Counted from the stretch's first letter, positions 32,317 through 41,698 are shown. The stretch: DNA of 64,000 nucleotides from Methylobacterium radiotolerans JCM 2831 (GCF_000019725.1 NC_010505.1:2793001-2857000); one strand, 5' to 3'. Program-made: numbers and translations. The notes: generated by a model not told the origin, from the sequence alone.

Positions 32317-32368
32317 GCCGATCCCCGTCGTTGCCCCGGATCCCGCATCTCCGTCCCGCCCGCCGCGA

Positions 32369-32608
32369 CTACTCCACGACCCGCGCGGTGGGCCGATCGC
32401 TGCCCTGCGCGGTCTCGTCGTGCCAGCCGCCGGCCTGATCCTGGTAGCGGATCCCCTCGGTCGAGCCGGGGACCTGCTGCTCCGCCGCCGCGGCCTGCGC
32501 CGCCTGCAGCGCCTCCTCGCGGCTCGGGAAGGTCTCGGAGAACACGTCGCCGACCTTGTAGGCGAAGCCGCCGTCGTGCTCGACGATGCGATAGGTAACC
32601 TCGGACAT
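32369..32608 (-). CDS. DUF2188-like small protein
   Basis: A 79-residue protein from ATG 32608, with AGGAGGGG a few bases upstream. It shows a beta hairpin and helix (VTYRIVEHDGGFAYKVGDVF, FPSREEALQAAQAAAAEQ), followed by IRYQDQAGGWHDE, the pattern of the small DUF2188 family. Function is unknown. Confidence 0.75.
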   Translation of the reverse strand: MSEVTYRIVEHDGGFAYKVGDVFSETFPSREEALQAAQAAAAEQQVPGSTEGIRYQDQAGGWHDETAQGSDRPTARVVE

Positions 32609-32746
32609 CACCCCTCCTGTACGCGCCGGTCATCGTTGTGCGCGAACCCGCCGGACGCGCCGCGGTTCCAGGCGACGGGGTCTCGGCCTCCGATCTGCCG
32701 GAAAGTGGACCTAACCCGGCGCGGTCCCGGCACGCAGACGTTGACG

Positions 32747-32998
32747 ATGCAGCTTCGCCCGATCCTCGCCCTCGCCCTTCTCCTCGTCGCCCGTCCCGCG
32801 AGCGCCGAGGAAGGCTTCCTCGACAAGCTGTTCGGTGGCTCCGGGCGCGGGACTCCGCCCAACCCCTTCGCGTCGAACTACCCGTCCGCGCCGCCGACGC
32901 CCGAGGAGGCGCGCGCCGCGCGGGAGCGGCGGGCAGTCCGCGGCGAGCGCGGCGTCCCGGCCGGTCCCCTGCCCCCGGCGCGCATTCCGGAGGAGTGA
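32747..32998 (+). CDS. Small exported proline-rich protein
   Basis: An 83-residue precursor from ATG 32747. The signal peptide is MQLRPILALALLLVARPASA, cut before EEGFLDKLFGG. The mature part is a short polar, Pro/Arg/Glu-rich tail (NYPSAPPTPEEARAARER). It is convergent with fabI. Function is unknown. Confidence 0.6.
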   Translation: MQLRPILALALLLVARPASAEEGFLDKLFGGSGRGTPPNPFASNYPSAPPTPEEARAARERRAVRGERGVPAGPLPPARIPEE

Positions 32999-33004
32999 GG
33001 CGCC

Positions 33005-33835
33005 TCAGGCGTCGCCGACGACGCCGGCCGCGTCCTGCGCCTGCAGCACGTCCGGGCGCGGCATCGAGATGATGTTGTAGCCGGCATCCACGAAGTGGAC
33101 CTCGCCGGTGACGCCGCCCGAGAGCGGCGACAGCAGGTAGAGGGCCGACCCGCCGACATCCTCCAGGCTCACCGTGCGCCGCAGCGGCGCGTGCGCCCGC
33201 TGGTGATTGAACATCAGCCGCGCGTCGGCGATCCCGGCGCCCGCCAGGGTCCGCATCGGGCCGGCGGAAAGCGCGTTGACCCGGATCCCGTCCGGGCCCA
33301 GGTCGCTCGCCAGGTAGCGCACCGAGGCCTCGAGCGCCGCCTTGGCGACGCCCATGACGTTGTAGTTCGGCATGACCCGGGTGGCGCCGCCGTAGGTCAG
33401 GGTCAGCAGCGACCCGCCCTGGTTCATCCGCTTGGCCGCGCGCTGCGCGATCTCGGTGAACGAGAAGCACGAGATCGTCATCGTGCGCACGAAGTTCTCG
33501 CGCGTCGTCACGTCGACGTAGCGCCCCTTGAGCTGCGCCTTGTCGGAGAAACCGATGGCGTGGACCACGAAGTCGAGACCGCCGTCGAACCGCGCGTCGA
33601 GGGCCTCGAAGGTCGCGTCGACGGAGGCGAGATCCTCGACGTCGCAGGGCACCACGATGTCCGAATCGAGCTTGGCGGCGAGCGGCGTCACCCGTCGGCC
33701 CAGCGCCTCGCCCTGATAGGTGAAAGCCAGTCGCGCGCCCTGGGCGTGCAGCGCCTTGGCGATCCCCCAGGCGATCGAGTGATCGTTCGCGACGCCCATG
33801 ATCAGGCCGCGCTTGCCTGCCATCAAACCCGTCAT
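33005..33835 (-). CDS. fabI: Enoyl-ACP reductase (NADH)
   Basis: A 276-residue short-chain dehydrogenase/reductase completing each fatty-acid elongation cycle. The N-terminal GVANDHSIAWGIAKALHAQG is the FabI nucleotide-binding pattern, and the catalytic tyrosine-lysine pair appears as MPNYNVMGVAKAALE. FVVHAIGFSDKAQLKGRYVD is also diagnostic. Length is normal. It lies downstream of fabA, fabB and a tiny gene, all on the minus strand, but a terminator at 33971-33998 separates it from them. Confidence 0.95.
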   Translation of the reverse strand: MTGLMAGKRGLIMGVANDHSIAWGIAKALHAQGARLAFTYQGEALGRRVTPLAAKLDSDIVVPCDVEDLASVDATFEALDARFDGGLDFVVHAIGFSDKAQLKGRYVDVTTRENFVRTMTISCFSFTEIAQRAAKRMNQGGSLLTLTYGGATRVMPNYNVMGVAKAALEASVRYLASDLGPDGIRVNALSAGPMRTLAGAGIADARLMFNHQRAHAPLRRTVSLEDVGGSALYLLSPLSGGVTGEVHFVDAGYNIISMPRPDVLQAQDAAGVVGDA

Positions 33836-33970
33836 GCCGACTCACATCCTGACCGAGCACGCCGGACCCGCGGAGCGGGCCCGGACCGCGGTCGCGACGA
33901 GCGAACCGCGGCAGGCTGCCTTAACGCGGCTCGCGCCGCGATCCAAACGCGGCGGCGGTTGGCGGCGGGC

Positions 33971-33998
33971 AAAAAAAAGCCCCGCCGGGGGCGGGGCG
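33971..33998 (-). terminator. Intrinsic terminator after the 38-residue peptide gene
   Basis: On the minus strand a GCCCCGCC / GGCGGGGC stem is followed by eight T residues. It ends the leftward transcript from fabA-fabB and the small gene, so fabI beyond it needs its own promoter in 33836-33970. Confidence 0.9.
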
Positions 33999-34019
33999 TC
34001 GATGGCGCTGCGGCCGGGC

Positions 34020-34136
34020 TCAGAAATGCCCGTCCGTGTGGGTATCCGCTTCTTCCAGCACGACCTGCTTGGCGTAGATCGCGGCGACGCCGGCAATCAT
34101 AAGGCCGCCCAGCGTTCCGAAGATGAAAGTCCCCAT
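34020..34136 (-). CDS. 38-residue membrane micropeptide between fabB and fabI
   Basis: ATG 34136 opens a 38-residue frame: MGTFIFGTLGGLMIAGVAAI forms one hydrophobic helix, then YAKQVVLEEADTHTDGHF a polar, acidic tail. The stop is 22 nt before a strong terminator, which supports a real transcribed gene. It lies between fabB and fabI. I do not recognise a family; a single-pass inner-membrane peptide is predicted. Confidence 0.6.
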   Translation of the reverse strand: MGTFIFGTLGGLMIAGVAAIYAKQVVLEEADTHTDGHF

Positions 34137-34201
34137 CGCCACCACCAGATCTCAACAGCGGGTAAACGCCGGCCCGAGGCCGGCGGTTCCGCGTAGGGCG
34201 A

Positions 34202-35428
34202 TCAGGCGTCGACGTGCTTCAGGACGAGGGTGGCGTTGGTGCCGCCGAATCCGAAGGAATTGGTCAGCACGTGGCCGAGCTGCGCGTTGTCGCGGCGCTG
34301 CTGCAGGATCGGCATGTCGGCGAAGGCCGGATCGAGGGTGTCGATGTGCGCGCTCTCGCAGATGAAGCCGTTGTTCATCATCAGCAGGCTGTAGATCGCC
34401 TCCTGCACGCCGGTGGCGCCCAGCGAATGGCCGGTCAGCGACTTCGTGGCCGAGATCGGCGGGCAATCCTCGCCGCGGCCGAACACCTCGCGGATCGCCT
34501 CGATCTCCTTGTCGTCGCCGACCGGGGTCGAGGTGGCGTGCGGGTTGATGTAGTCGATCCGCGCGCCCTTCAGACCGTCCAGCGCCTGGCGCATGCAGCG
34601 CACGGCGCCCTCGCCCGACGGCGCGACCATGTCGTGCCCGTCCGAGGTGGCGCCGTAGCCCGCGACCTCGCCGTAGATCCGGGCGCCGCGCGCCTTGGCG
34701 TGCTCCAGCTCCTCGAGGACCAGCACGCCCGCGCCGCCCGCGATGACGAAGCCGTCGCGGTTGGCGTCGTAGGCGCGGGAGGCCCGGGACGGTGTGTCGT
34801 TGTACTTCGACGACATGGCGCCCATGGCGTCGAACAGCACCGAGAGGGTCCAGTCGAGATCCTCGCAGCCGCCCGCGAAGATGATGTCCTGCCGGCCGCC
34901 CTGGATGATCTCGGCGGCGTTGCCGATGCAGTGGTTCGAGGTCGCGCAGGCGGAGGAGATCGAGTAGTTCACGCCGCGGATCTTGAACCACGTCGCCAGC
35001 GTCGCCGACGCGGTCGACGACATCGCCTTCGGCACGGCGAACGGCCCGATTCGCTTGGGACCCTTGTCCCGCGCGATGGCGGCGGCCTCGACGATCACGC
35101 GGGTCGAGGGGCCGCCCGAGCCCATGATGATGCCGGTGCGCTCGTTCGAGACGTCGCCCTGCTCCAGGCCGGCATCCTGGATCGCCTGATCCATGGCGAC
35201 GTGATTCCAGGCGGTGCCGCCGCCGTGGAAGCGCATCGCGCGCCGGTCCACCACGCCCTCCGGATCGAGAGTGGGCGCGCCGGAGACCTGGCTGCGGAAG
35301 CCGTGCTCGGCGTAGCTGGCGTCGCGCGCGATGCCCGAGCGGGCCTCGCGCAGGGAGGCGAGCACCTCCTGCGTGTTGTTGCCGATGGACGAGACGATGC
35401 CCATCCCGGTGATGACGACACGGCGCAT
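34202..35428 (-). CDS. fabB: Beta-ketoacyl-ACP synthase I
   Basis: A 408-residue condensing enzyme, needed with FabA for unsaturated fatty acids. The Cys-His-His active site is seen as [24 protein letters not shown] and [15 protein letters not shown]. It ends [20 protein letters not shown] as is usual. It lies 139 bp downstream of fabA and is probably co-transcribed with it. Confidence 0.95.
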   Translation of the reverse strand: MRRVVITGMGIVSSIGNNTQEVLASLREARSGIARDASYAEHGFRSQVSGAPTLDPEGVVDRRAMRFHGGGTAWNHVAMDQAIQDAGLEQGDVSNERTGIIMGSGGPSTRVIVEAAAIARDKGPKRIGPFAVPKAMSSTASATLATWFKIRGVNYSISSACATSNHCIGNAAEIIQGGRQDIIFAGGCEDLDWTLSVLFDAMGAMSSKYNDTPSRASRAYDANRDGFVIAGGAGVLVLEELEHAKARGARIYGEVAGYGATSDGHDMVAPSGEGAVRCMRQALDGLKGARIDYINPHATSTPVGDDKEIEAIREVFGRGEDCPPISATKSLTGHSLGATGVQEAIYSLLMMNNGFICESAHIDTLDPAFADMPILQQRRDNAQLGHVLTNSFGFGGTNATLVLKHVDA

Positions 35429-35567
35429 GATGGTGACACTACCTCCGTCGCGGTCCCGGTCGCCCGGGCCGCGTCACGGTCAGCTAAGGTGACGCGGACA
35501 CAATCTCAACCGCCGAGAACGTCCGGCGTTGCGGCCGAGCCGCGAGCCGGGCGCGCGGCGACGCGGC

Positions 35568-36104
35568 TCAACTCTGGAACAGGCCGACCCGCATGTCCTG
35601 GACCTGATAGACGCGCTCGCCGTCCGCCTCGAGCCAGCCGTCGCCGATGCCGAGCACGAGCTTGCCCTGACGGACCCGCTTCACGTCGACGTTGTAGACG
35701 ACCTTCTTGATCGTCGGCAGCACCTGGCCGGCGAGCTTCACCTCGCCCACGCCGAGGGCGCGGCCGCGGCCCGGCGAGCCGAGCCAGCCGAGATGGAAGC
35801 CCAGCATCTGCCACAGGGCGTCGAGCCCCAGGCAACCCGGCATGACCGGATCGCCCTGGAAATGGCAGGGGAAGAACCAGAGGTCCGGCCGGATATCGAG
35901 CTCGGCCGTCACGTGCCCCTTGCCGTGGGCGCCGCCCTCGGTCCCGATGGACGTGATCCGGTCGAACATCAGCATCGGCGGCAGCGGCAATTGCGCGTTG
36001 CCGGGTCCGAAGAGTTCGCCGCGCCCGCAGGCCAGAAGATCCTCGTAGGAATAGTGCGACCGGCGGTTCGCACCCTGCGCTTGTGTCTCGGCGTCTGGCG
36101 GCAT
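35568..36104 (-). CDS. fabA: 3-hydroxydecanoyl-ACP dehydratase/isomerase
   Basis: A 178-residue enzyme that introduces the double bond in anaerobic-type unsaturated fatty-acid synthesis. The hot-dog fold signatures are [13 protein letters not shown], the catalytic His in [20 protein letters not shown] (with the Asp following), and [19 protein letters not shown]. It is first in the fabA-fabB unit and divergent from irr, the usual Rhizobiales arrangement. Confidence 0.95.
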   Translation of the reverse strand: MPPDAETQAQGANRRSHYSYEDLLACGRGELFGPGNAQLPLPPMLMFDRITSIGTEGGAHGKGHVTAELDIRPDLWFFPCHFQGDPVMPGCLGLDALWQMLGFHLGWLGSPGRGRALGVGEVKLAGQVLPTIKKVVYNVDVKRVRQGKLVLGIGDGWLEADGERVYQVQDMRVGLFQS

Positions 36105-36241
36105 TGCGTTGGCTGTTTCCTCGGATGGGCGCGATCTTCGCGTCGCGGGCGACTATACTCGGCCCGTCGGCTGGCGCGCGGGTTAGCACGGGGCGCCGCG
36201 CCTTCAAAGCCTGCAGCCGCGGGCCTGCGGCGACGCTCGGG

Positions 36242-36270
36242 TTGCGACTGTCCGACCACTTCAATATACT
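36242..36270 (+). promoter_or_regulatory. Sigma-70-type promoter of irr
   Basis: TTGCGA (36242-36247), a 17-nt spacer and TATACT (36265-36270), about 50 nt before the irr ATG. It is the best promoter match I noticed in the window. Confidence 0.7.
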
Positions 36271-36319
36271 GAGGAGACATCCGTTCCTTCAGGCCCCTCG
36301 TCGAGCGTTCAGTCCAGCG

Positions 36320-36835
36320 ATGTCCGAACCGGTGCCATTCCAGGCCGTCTTCAACGGCCGGGTCCCCGCTCCCCAGTTGGAGGCCAACGGGACTCCGCGC
36401 CGCGGCTGCCCGCTGTCCGACCTGCGCGACCGCCTGCGTCGGGCCGGCCTGCGGCCGACGCGGCAGCGCCTGTCCCTGGGCTGGCTGCTCTTCGGTCGCG
36501 GCGACCGCCACCTGACGGCGGAGATGCTCTACGACGAGGCGATGCGCGCCAAGGTGCCGGTGTCGCTGGCGACGGTCTACAACACCCTGCACCAATTCAC
36601 CGAGGCGGGGCTCCTGCGCCAACTCGCGCTCGACGGGTCGAAGGCCTATTTCGACACGAACCCGACCGAGCACCACCATTTCTACCTGGAGGACGAGAGC
36701 CAGGTGATCGACATGCCGGATTGCGGCATCACGGTCGATTCGCTGCCCGAGGCGCCCGAGGGCATGGAGATCGCCGGTGTCGAGGTGATCGTGCGCCTGC
36801 GCCGCAGCCGTCCGGCGGGCCGCCGCCAGGGCTGA
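36320..36835 (+). CDS. irr: Iron response regulator Irr (Fur family)
   Basis: A 171-residue Fur-type regulator. The winged-helix part shows LRDRLRRAGLRPTRQRLSLG and VSLATVYNTLHQFTEAGLLR. The histidine cluster EHHHFYLEDESQVIDMPDCG is the haem/metal-binding region of Irr. In Rhizobiales Irr controls haem and iron genes and is degraded when haem is plentiful. ATG 36320 is chosen because upstream sequence of the frame is not conserved in type. It is divergent from fabA and has a good promoter and a hairpin terminator. Confidence 0.92.
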   Translation: MSEPVPFQAVFNGRVPAPQLEANGTPRRGCPLSDLRDRLRRAGLRPTRQRLSLGWLLFGRGDRHLTAEMLYDEAMRAKVPVSLATVYNTLHQFTEAGLLRQLALDGSKAYFDTNPTEHHHFYLEDESQVIDMPDCGITVDSLPEAPEGMEIAGVEVIVRLRRSRPAGRRQG

Positions 36836-36868
36836 GGCTCGGATCCAACCCACTTCGGAGACGACGCG

Positions 36869-36890
36869 AGGCCCGGCATTGTCCGGGCCT
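36869..36890 (+). terminator. Hairpin after irr
   Basis: Perfect stem AGGCCCGG / CCGGGCCT with a six-base loop, followed by TCGCTTTCGG. The T-run is weak, but the position 33 nt after the irr stop fits a terminator. Confidence 0.6.
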
Positions 36891-36941
36891 TCGCTTTCGG
36901 GCGGCTCCGGAGAGCGCGTACCGCCGCGCGGCCGCGCCCGG

Positions 36942-37505
36942 CTACTCCACGACCTCGTTCGGGTAGACGCCCCACAGGCGATTCTGGCGGATGTAGCCGT
37001 CGACGTCCCGCTTGTTCGGGAGCGCGACGATCATGCGGCACCACGTGCCGGTGCAGCTCTTGACGCTGCCGATCACGCCGGTCTGGAGCTTGGCCTCGTC
37101 GTCGGCGCCGTCATCGGCCTTGGCCCGCAGCGACACGGCCGCCTTCTCGGCTCCCTTGTCGGGGCCGGCGTTGACGATGGCGGTGCGGCGTCCGGACAGG
37201 AGCGAGTGCAGCACCCAGCCCTCGGTGCCCTCCGAATCGCGGATCCGGCGCCAGGTCTCGAACTCGCCCACGATCTCGACCGGGAGACCGGCCCGCTGGA
37301 ACACCCAGAGGGTCCGGTGATCCTTCGAGGGGCCTTCGCGGAGGTTGACGCGATCGGTCTTCAGGCTCGCGTAGCGCGGCAGCGGCAGCTTGGTCACCGG
37401 CCCGACCCCGGCCTCGGGGCCGGCGGGCGGCGCCGCGCGGGCACCGGTCGCGAGGCCGCCGACCAGCACCGCCGCGACGGCGAGGCTGAGGCGTGACACG
37501 CGCAT
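36942..37505 (-). CDS. Exported SH3-domain protein
   Basis: A 187-residue precursor from ATG 37505, with signal peptide MRVSRLSLAVAAVLVGGLAT then GARA. Two SH3-like repeats follow: TDRVNLREGPSKDHRTLWVF with WRRIRDSEGTEGWVLHSLLS, and a second ending CRMIVALPNKRDVDGYIRQN. Such periplasmic SH3 proteins bind cell-wall or surface targets. The specific role is unknown. Confidence 0.8.
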   Translation of the reverse strand: MRVSRLSLAVAAVLVGGLATGARAAPPAGPEAGVGPVTKLPLPRYASLKTDRVNLREGPSKDHRTLWVFQRAGLPVEIVGEFETWRRIRDSEGTEGWVLHSLLSGRRTAIVNAGPDKGAEKAAVSLRAKADDGADDEAKLQTGVIGSVKSCTGTWCRMIVALPNKRDVDGYIRQNRLWGVYPNEVVE

Positions 37506-37775
37506 GGTCGTCTCCCTATCCAGACGTGGCGTTGCTGGGCGCCGGACGTGTCGAAAGCGGGGCCGGTTCGACGCGCGGACCGGTCCGCATCCGATTGTGT
37601 TCCGGCCCACCTCTGGTAGAGAGGCCGATGGGTCGGAACAGGCTCCGGAACCGGCGCCCCGTGACCGATCCTGTCTGGCCGAGTTCGGTTAACGGACGCT
37701 TGCGGGAAGCGGTCCGGGCGGGAGCCGCCGGGCGCGAGCCGCGATCAGGGCCGCGGGGCTGACGGGGAGAGAGAC

Positions 37776-38774
37776 GTGTCGAAGCGCAAGCCGCTGGTGG
37801 TCGTGACGCGGCGCCTGCCGGATGCCGTCGAGACGCGGATGCGCGAGCTGTTCGACGTCCGGCTCAATTCCGAGGACGCGCCGATGGCGCCGGACGCCAT
37901 GGCGTCGGCCCTGCGCGAGGCCGACGTGCTCGTCCCCACCGTGACCGACGAGATCGATGCCGGGCTGATCGCCCAGGCCGGCCCGAACCTCCGCCTGATC
38001 GCCAATTTCGGCAACGGCGTCGATCACATCGACGTGGCGGCGGCGCTGGAGCGCGGCATCACGGTCACCAACACGCCCGGCGTGCTGACCGAGGACACCG
38101 CCGACATGACGATGGCGCTGATCCTCGCGGTGGCCCGCCGGGTCACCGAGGGCGCGCGGATCATCCCGGACGACGAGTGGACCACCGGCTGGTCGCCGAC
38201 CTGGATGCTCGGCCGGCGCATCACCGGCAAGCGCCTCGGCATCGTGGGCATGGGCCGCATCGGCCAGGCGCTGGCCAAGCGCGCCCGCGCCTTCGGCCTG
38301 CAGGTGCACTATCACAACCGCCGCCGGGTGCCGGCCGCCATCGAGAGTGCGCTGGACGCGACCTACTGGGAATCCCTCGACCAGATGCTGGCGCGCGTCG
38401 ACATCGTGTCGGTGAACTGCCCGCACACGCCCGCGACGTACCATCTGCTCTCGGCGCGGCGCCTCAAGCTGCTCAAGCCCGAGGCGGTCGTGGTCAACAC
38501 CGCCCGCGGCGAGGTGATCGACGAGAACGCCCTGGCGCGCCTCATCGAGGGCGGCGAGATCTCGGCGGCCGGCCTCGACGTGTTCGAGCAGGAGCCCGCC
38601 GTCAGCCCCCGGCTCGTCAAGCTCGCCCGCCAGGGCAAGGTCGTCCTTCTGCCCCACATGGGCTCGGCGACCTACGAGAGCCGCACCGACATGGGCGAGA
38701 AGGTCATCATCAACATCAAGACCTTCATGGACGGCCACCGGCCGCCGGACCGCATCCTGCCGAGCATGCTCTGA
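37776..38774 (+). CDS. D-2-hydroxyacid dehydrogenase (glyoxylate/hydroxypyruvate reductase type)
   Basis: A 332-residue NAD(P)-dependent oxidoreductase starting at GTG 37776 behind GGGGAGAGAG. Residues include FGNGVDHIDVAAALERGI, the Rossmann motif LGIVGMGRIGQALAKRA, the substrate arginine in VNTARGEVIDENALAR and the catalytic His in LLPHMGSATYESR. Closest in type to glyoxylate or hydroxypyruvate reductases, which would suit a serine-cycle methylotroph, but substrate is not decided by sequence. Confidence 0.88.
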   Translation: MSKRKPLVVVTRRLPDAVETRMRELFDVRLNSEDAPMAPDAMASALREADVLVPTVTDEIDAGLIAQAGPNLRLIANFGNGVDHIDVAAALERGITVTNTPGVLTEDTADMTMALILAVARRVTEGARIIPDDEWTTGWSPTWMLGRRITGKRLGIVGMGRIGQALAKRARAFGLQVHYHNRRRVPAAIESALDATYWESLDQMLARVDIVSVNCPHTPATYHLLSARRLKLLKPEAVVVNTARGEVIDENALARLIEGGEISAAGLDVFEQEPAVSPRLVKLARQGKVVLLPHMGSATYESRTDMGEKVIINIKTFMDGHRPPDRILPSML

Positions 38775-38792
38775 GCCCTGGGCGGCGGCGCC

Positions 38793-39419
38793 TCACAGCG
38801 CGTCGCCGGCCACCGCCTGGGGCTTGGACATGCCCTGCACCCCCTGGAAGAGGCGCTCGCTGGTCAGCTTGAGGAAGTAGAACCCGAATTCCGGGTTCTG
38901 GTAGTAGAGCTGCTTCACGTCGGAGTAGGACACGCACAGCGCGTGGCCCGCCTCGACGCAGACCAGCGAGGCGGTGCGGGCGTTGCCCGGTGACAGGAGC
39001 CCGAGCTCGCCCACGATACCGCCCTGGCGCACCTCGAGATCGACCTCCGGGATCCTGAACACGCCGCTCTCGATGTAGTACATCTCGGTGGCGAGATCCC
39101 CCTTGCGGAACACCACCTCGCCGATGCCGAACGGGCGTCTCGAGCCGAAGGGCCGCAGCCACTCGAGGGACAGGTCGTTGTCGGCGGCCGTCTCCACGTC
39201 GCGGACGAGGCGCAGCATCTGCCAGAGCCGGTAGGCGTTGAACGGCATCTGGATCAGCTCGGTGAGCACCACCGGCATGCTGCCGATCATGATGCCGTAG
39301 GTGATCACGGCGCAGCTCGCGCAGAGCGAGATGATCCGCAGCGGAATCATCGTGCTCATGGCCGTCGCCGAGATGGTCAGCGCCGTCCCGAGATAGCCGA
39401 TGCCCTCGACCCAATCCAT
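38793..39419 (-). CDS. Membrane protein with cyclic-nucleotide-binding domain (Popeye-like layout)
   Basis: A 208-residue protein with two or three N-terminal hydrophobic helices (LGTALTISATAMSTMIPLRI, ISLCASCAVITYGIMIGSMP, LTELIQMPFNAYRL). Then comes a cNMP-binding fold (EVVFRKGDLATEMYYIESGV, GGIVGELGLLSPGNARTASL). There is no DNA-binding helix, so it is not a Crp-type regulator. A short membrane anchor followed by a cNMP domain is the layout of Popeye-domain proteins. A membrane cAMP/cGMP receptor is likely, and its output is unknown. Confidence 0.75.
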   Translation of the reverse strand: MDWVEGIGYLGTALTISATAMSTMIPLRIISLCASCAVITYGIMIGSMPVVLTELIQMPFNAYRLWQMLRLVRDVETAADNDLSLEWLRPFGSRRPFGIGEVVFRKGDLATEMYYIESGVFRIPEVDLEVRQGGIVGELGLLSPGNARTASLVCVEAGHALCVSYSDVKQLYYQNPEFGFYFLKLTSERLFQGVQGMSKPQAVAGDAL

Positions 39420-39506
39420 CGCCGCCCCCTGTCGCGTTTCGGCCGGGGGATGCCCGTCTTGTCCGGCTGCGGCAAGCGCCCCGGCCGCTTCCGCGGCCTG
39501 CCCATC

Positions 39507-40883
39507 TCAGCCTGTGCCCGCCCGGATACGCTCCCCGGCGCCGTCCGGTACGATGGCGGACACGGCCTCGGCGGCCCGGACGCCCTCCTCGTAGGCGCCG
39601 CCGACCGTGCCCCACTGCTCGCGGGACAGGGCCTCGCCGGCGAACCAGACCGTGTCGGCGACGGAGGCGCGGAGGGCCTTTCGCGCCGGTGCGTGGCCCG
39701 GCGGGACCACGGCCCACGAGCCGCGCGACCATCGGTCGTGGCGCCACGCGCTCACCGCCGGGATCGTCAGGTCGCGCAGCCGCGCCCGGCCGAAATGCTC
39801 GGTCAGGACCGCGCGGACGTGGCGGCGCACGCCGTCCGCGCCGGACCCGGCGGCATCGATCGCCGCGGCCTCGTGCAGGTCGAGCTCGTAATAGTGGAAC
39901 GGCGTGTCGTCGATGCGGGTGAGGAGCCCCGGCGGGGCGCGCCGTCCGCCGTGGATCGCCGCCAGCCGGTCGCGGCCGCGGAACGGGCTCGACGGCCAGT
40001 GCAGCACCGCGTGCTCGTAGATGCCGGTGGTGAAGCCGTCGATGGCGGCGCGGACCGCGTTCGGCAGCGGCGGCGTGAAGGCCGGCCCGTCCCGGAGCAC
40101 CATCATCGGCACCGTCACGATGACCGCGCGGGCGGCGTACACGGTCCCGTCCGCGCCGGTCGCGCGGACGCGGCCACCCGACCAGTCGATCCGCGTCACC
40201 GGGGTCGCGAGCGCCACCGGCAGGCCGTCCGCCAAGCGGGCGATGTAGCTGCCGTAGCCATCGGCCAGGAAGTAGTTGTCGCCGTATTCCAGGCTGGGGA
40301 AGTCGTGGAGCGAGACCTCCGCCAGCGGCCGGCCCGAGACGAGACCGTGCACCTGCGCGACCCGCCCGCCCCAGGTGCCGAGGCCGGGCGGCAGGGCGCT
40401 GGAGGCCGGCCGGTCCGGGCCGGGCCGCGCGGCGCCGCGGGTCATGGCGCGGTCCGCGCGGTCGAAGGCGCGCCCGTTGGCCCGGACATCGTCGGCGCGG
40501 CCGGGCCGGCCGCCGACCCAGACGTGGCTCTCCTGCGCGGCCCGCCGGAGCCTCTCGCCGCGCGCGCGGCCGAGCGCCACGAGGGGATTGATCGGTCCGG
40601 CATGGAGCCAGTGGGCGCCGAGATCGAGGGCGTGGCCGCGCAGGGAAACCGTCAGGGCGCGACCGCCGACGCGGTCCCGCGCCTCCAGCACCGCGACGGA
40701 CACACCCCGGGCCGCGAGAGTCCGGGCCGCCCCGATGCCGGCGGCGCCGGCGCCGATCACCAGCACCTCCGGGTGCTCGGGCAGCGGCGCGAGGCGCGGC
40801 CTGTAGGCCGGCTGGACGACCGGGTCGACCCACCGGCGATCGGACGCCCGGGGCGCCGAGACCTGTCCTGTCGTGTCCTGCAC
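39507..40883 (-). CDS. FAD-dependent flavin amine oxidase
   Basis: A 458-residue flavoenzyme. The dinucleotide motif is EVLVIGAGAAGIGAARTLAA, followed by VSVAVLEARDRVGGRAL. The C-terminus has VWFAGEALSREQWGTVGGAY, EEGVRAAEAVS, typical of monoamine or polyamine oxidases. I start at GTG 40883, preceded by GGGGAG; the longer frame from 40952 begins with unlikely sequence. It oxidises an amine or amino acid with O2, and the substrate is unknown. Confidence 0.85.
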   Translation of the reverse strand: MQDTTGQVSAPRASDRRWVDPVVQPAYRPRLAPLPEHPEVLVIGAGAAGIGAARTLAARGVSVAVLEARDRVGGRALTVSLRGHALDLGAHWLHAGPINPLVALGRARGERLRRAAQESHVWVGGRPGRADDVRANGRAFDRADRAMTRGAARPGPDRPASSALPPGLGTWGGRVAQVHGLVSGRPLAEVSLHDFPSLEYGDNYFLADGYGSYIARLADGLPVALATPVTRIDWSGGRVRATGADGTVYAARAVIVTVPMMVLRDGPAFTPPLPNAVRAAIDGFTTGIYEHAVLHWPSSPFRGRDRLAAIHGGRRAPPGLLTRIDDTPFHYYELDLHEAAAIDAAGSGADGVRRHVRAVLTEHFGRARLRDLTIPAVSAWRHDRWSRGSWAVVPPGHAPARKALRASVADTVWFAGEALSREQWGTVGGAYEEGVRAAEAVSAIVPDGAGERIRAGTG

Positions 40884-40996
40884 GCGCGCTCCCCGCACCC
40901 TGACGCCCCCGCGACGGATCCCGATCTTGCACCGGTCGCCGCACCGCTCCACAACGCGCCGGCGCCGCTTCCGGCGCAGGCCGGAATCCTCGCCCG

Positions 40997-41698
40997 ATGC
41001 TCGTCGAGTCCGCCGCGGCGGCTTTGCGCCAGACCTTCTCGCCGCCGCTGCGCGCGATCCTGTGGAAATCCCTCGGCCTGACGGTCGGGCTCCTGCTCCT
41101 GATCTGGCTCGGCCTGACCCGGCTGATCCAGGCGTTCCAGGCGAGCCACCACATCTCCGCCCAGTACCCGATCCTCGACAGCCTCGCCTACTACCTGGCG
41201 GGTTTCGGTCTCGTCGTGGCCCTCGCCTACCTGATGCCGGCGGTCTCGATCCTGGTGGCGGGCTTCTTCCTGGACGACGCGGCCGAGATCGTCGAGCGCA
41301 CCGATTTCCCGAACGAGCCGCCCGGACGCGCCATGCCGTTCGGAACGGCCATGCTCTACGCCCTGCGCTTCGCCGGCGTGACGCTGCTGGTGAACCTCGC
41401 GGCCCTGGTGATCTTCTTCATCCCGGTGATCGGGATCGCCGCCTTCTTCGCGGCCAACGCCTACCTGCTGTCCCGCGAGTATTTCGAGATGGCGGCGGCC
41501 CGGTTCCGCCCCCTCCCGGAGGCCGCCGAGATGCGCCGCGCCTTCTCGATCCGGACGCTCGGCGCCGGGTGCCTGCTGGCCGGCCTGATGATCGTTCCGA
41601 TCCTCAACCTGCTGACGCCCCTCTTCGGGATCGCCCTGATGGTCCACCTGCACAAGCGCCTCAGCCGGCGCCTGCTGGTGGCCGGTCCGGGGCGCTAG
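40997..41698 (+). CDS. EI24/CysZ-like membrane protein
   Basis: A 233-residue protein with about four to five membrane helices: SLGLTVGLLLLIWLGLTRL, YYLAGFGLVVALAYLMPAVS, FAGVTLLVNLAALVIFFIPV and a final pair near the C-terminus (AGCLLAGLMIVPILNLLTPL). The segments SREYFEMAAARF and FGIALMVHLHKR are typical of the EI24/CysZ family, of which CysZ takes part in sulfate uptake. No sulfur genes are nearby, so the substrate is open. Confidence 0.82.
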   Translation: MLVESAAAALRQTFSPPLRAILWKSLGLTVGLLLLIWLGLTRLIQAFQASHHISAQYPILDSLAYYLAGFGLVVALAYLMPAVSILVAGFFLDDAAEIVERTDFPNEPPGRAMPFGTAMLYALRFAGVTLLVNLAALVIFFIPVIGIAAFFAANAYLLSREYFEMAAARFRPLPEAAEMRRAFSIRTLGAGCLLAGLMIVPILNLLTPLFGIALMVHLHKRLSRRLLVAGPGR

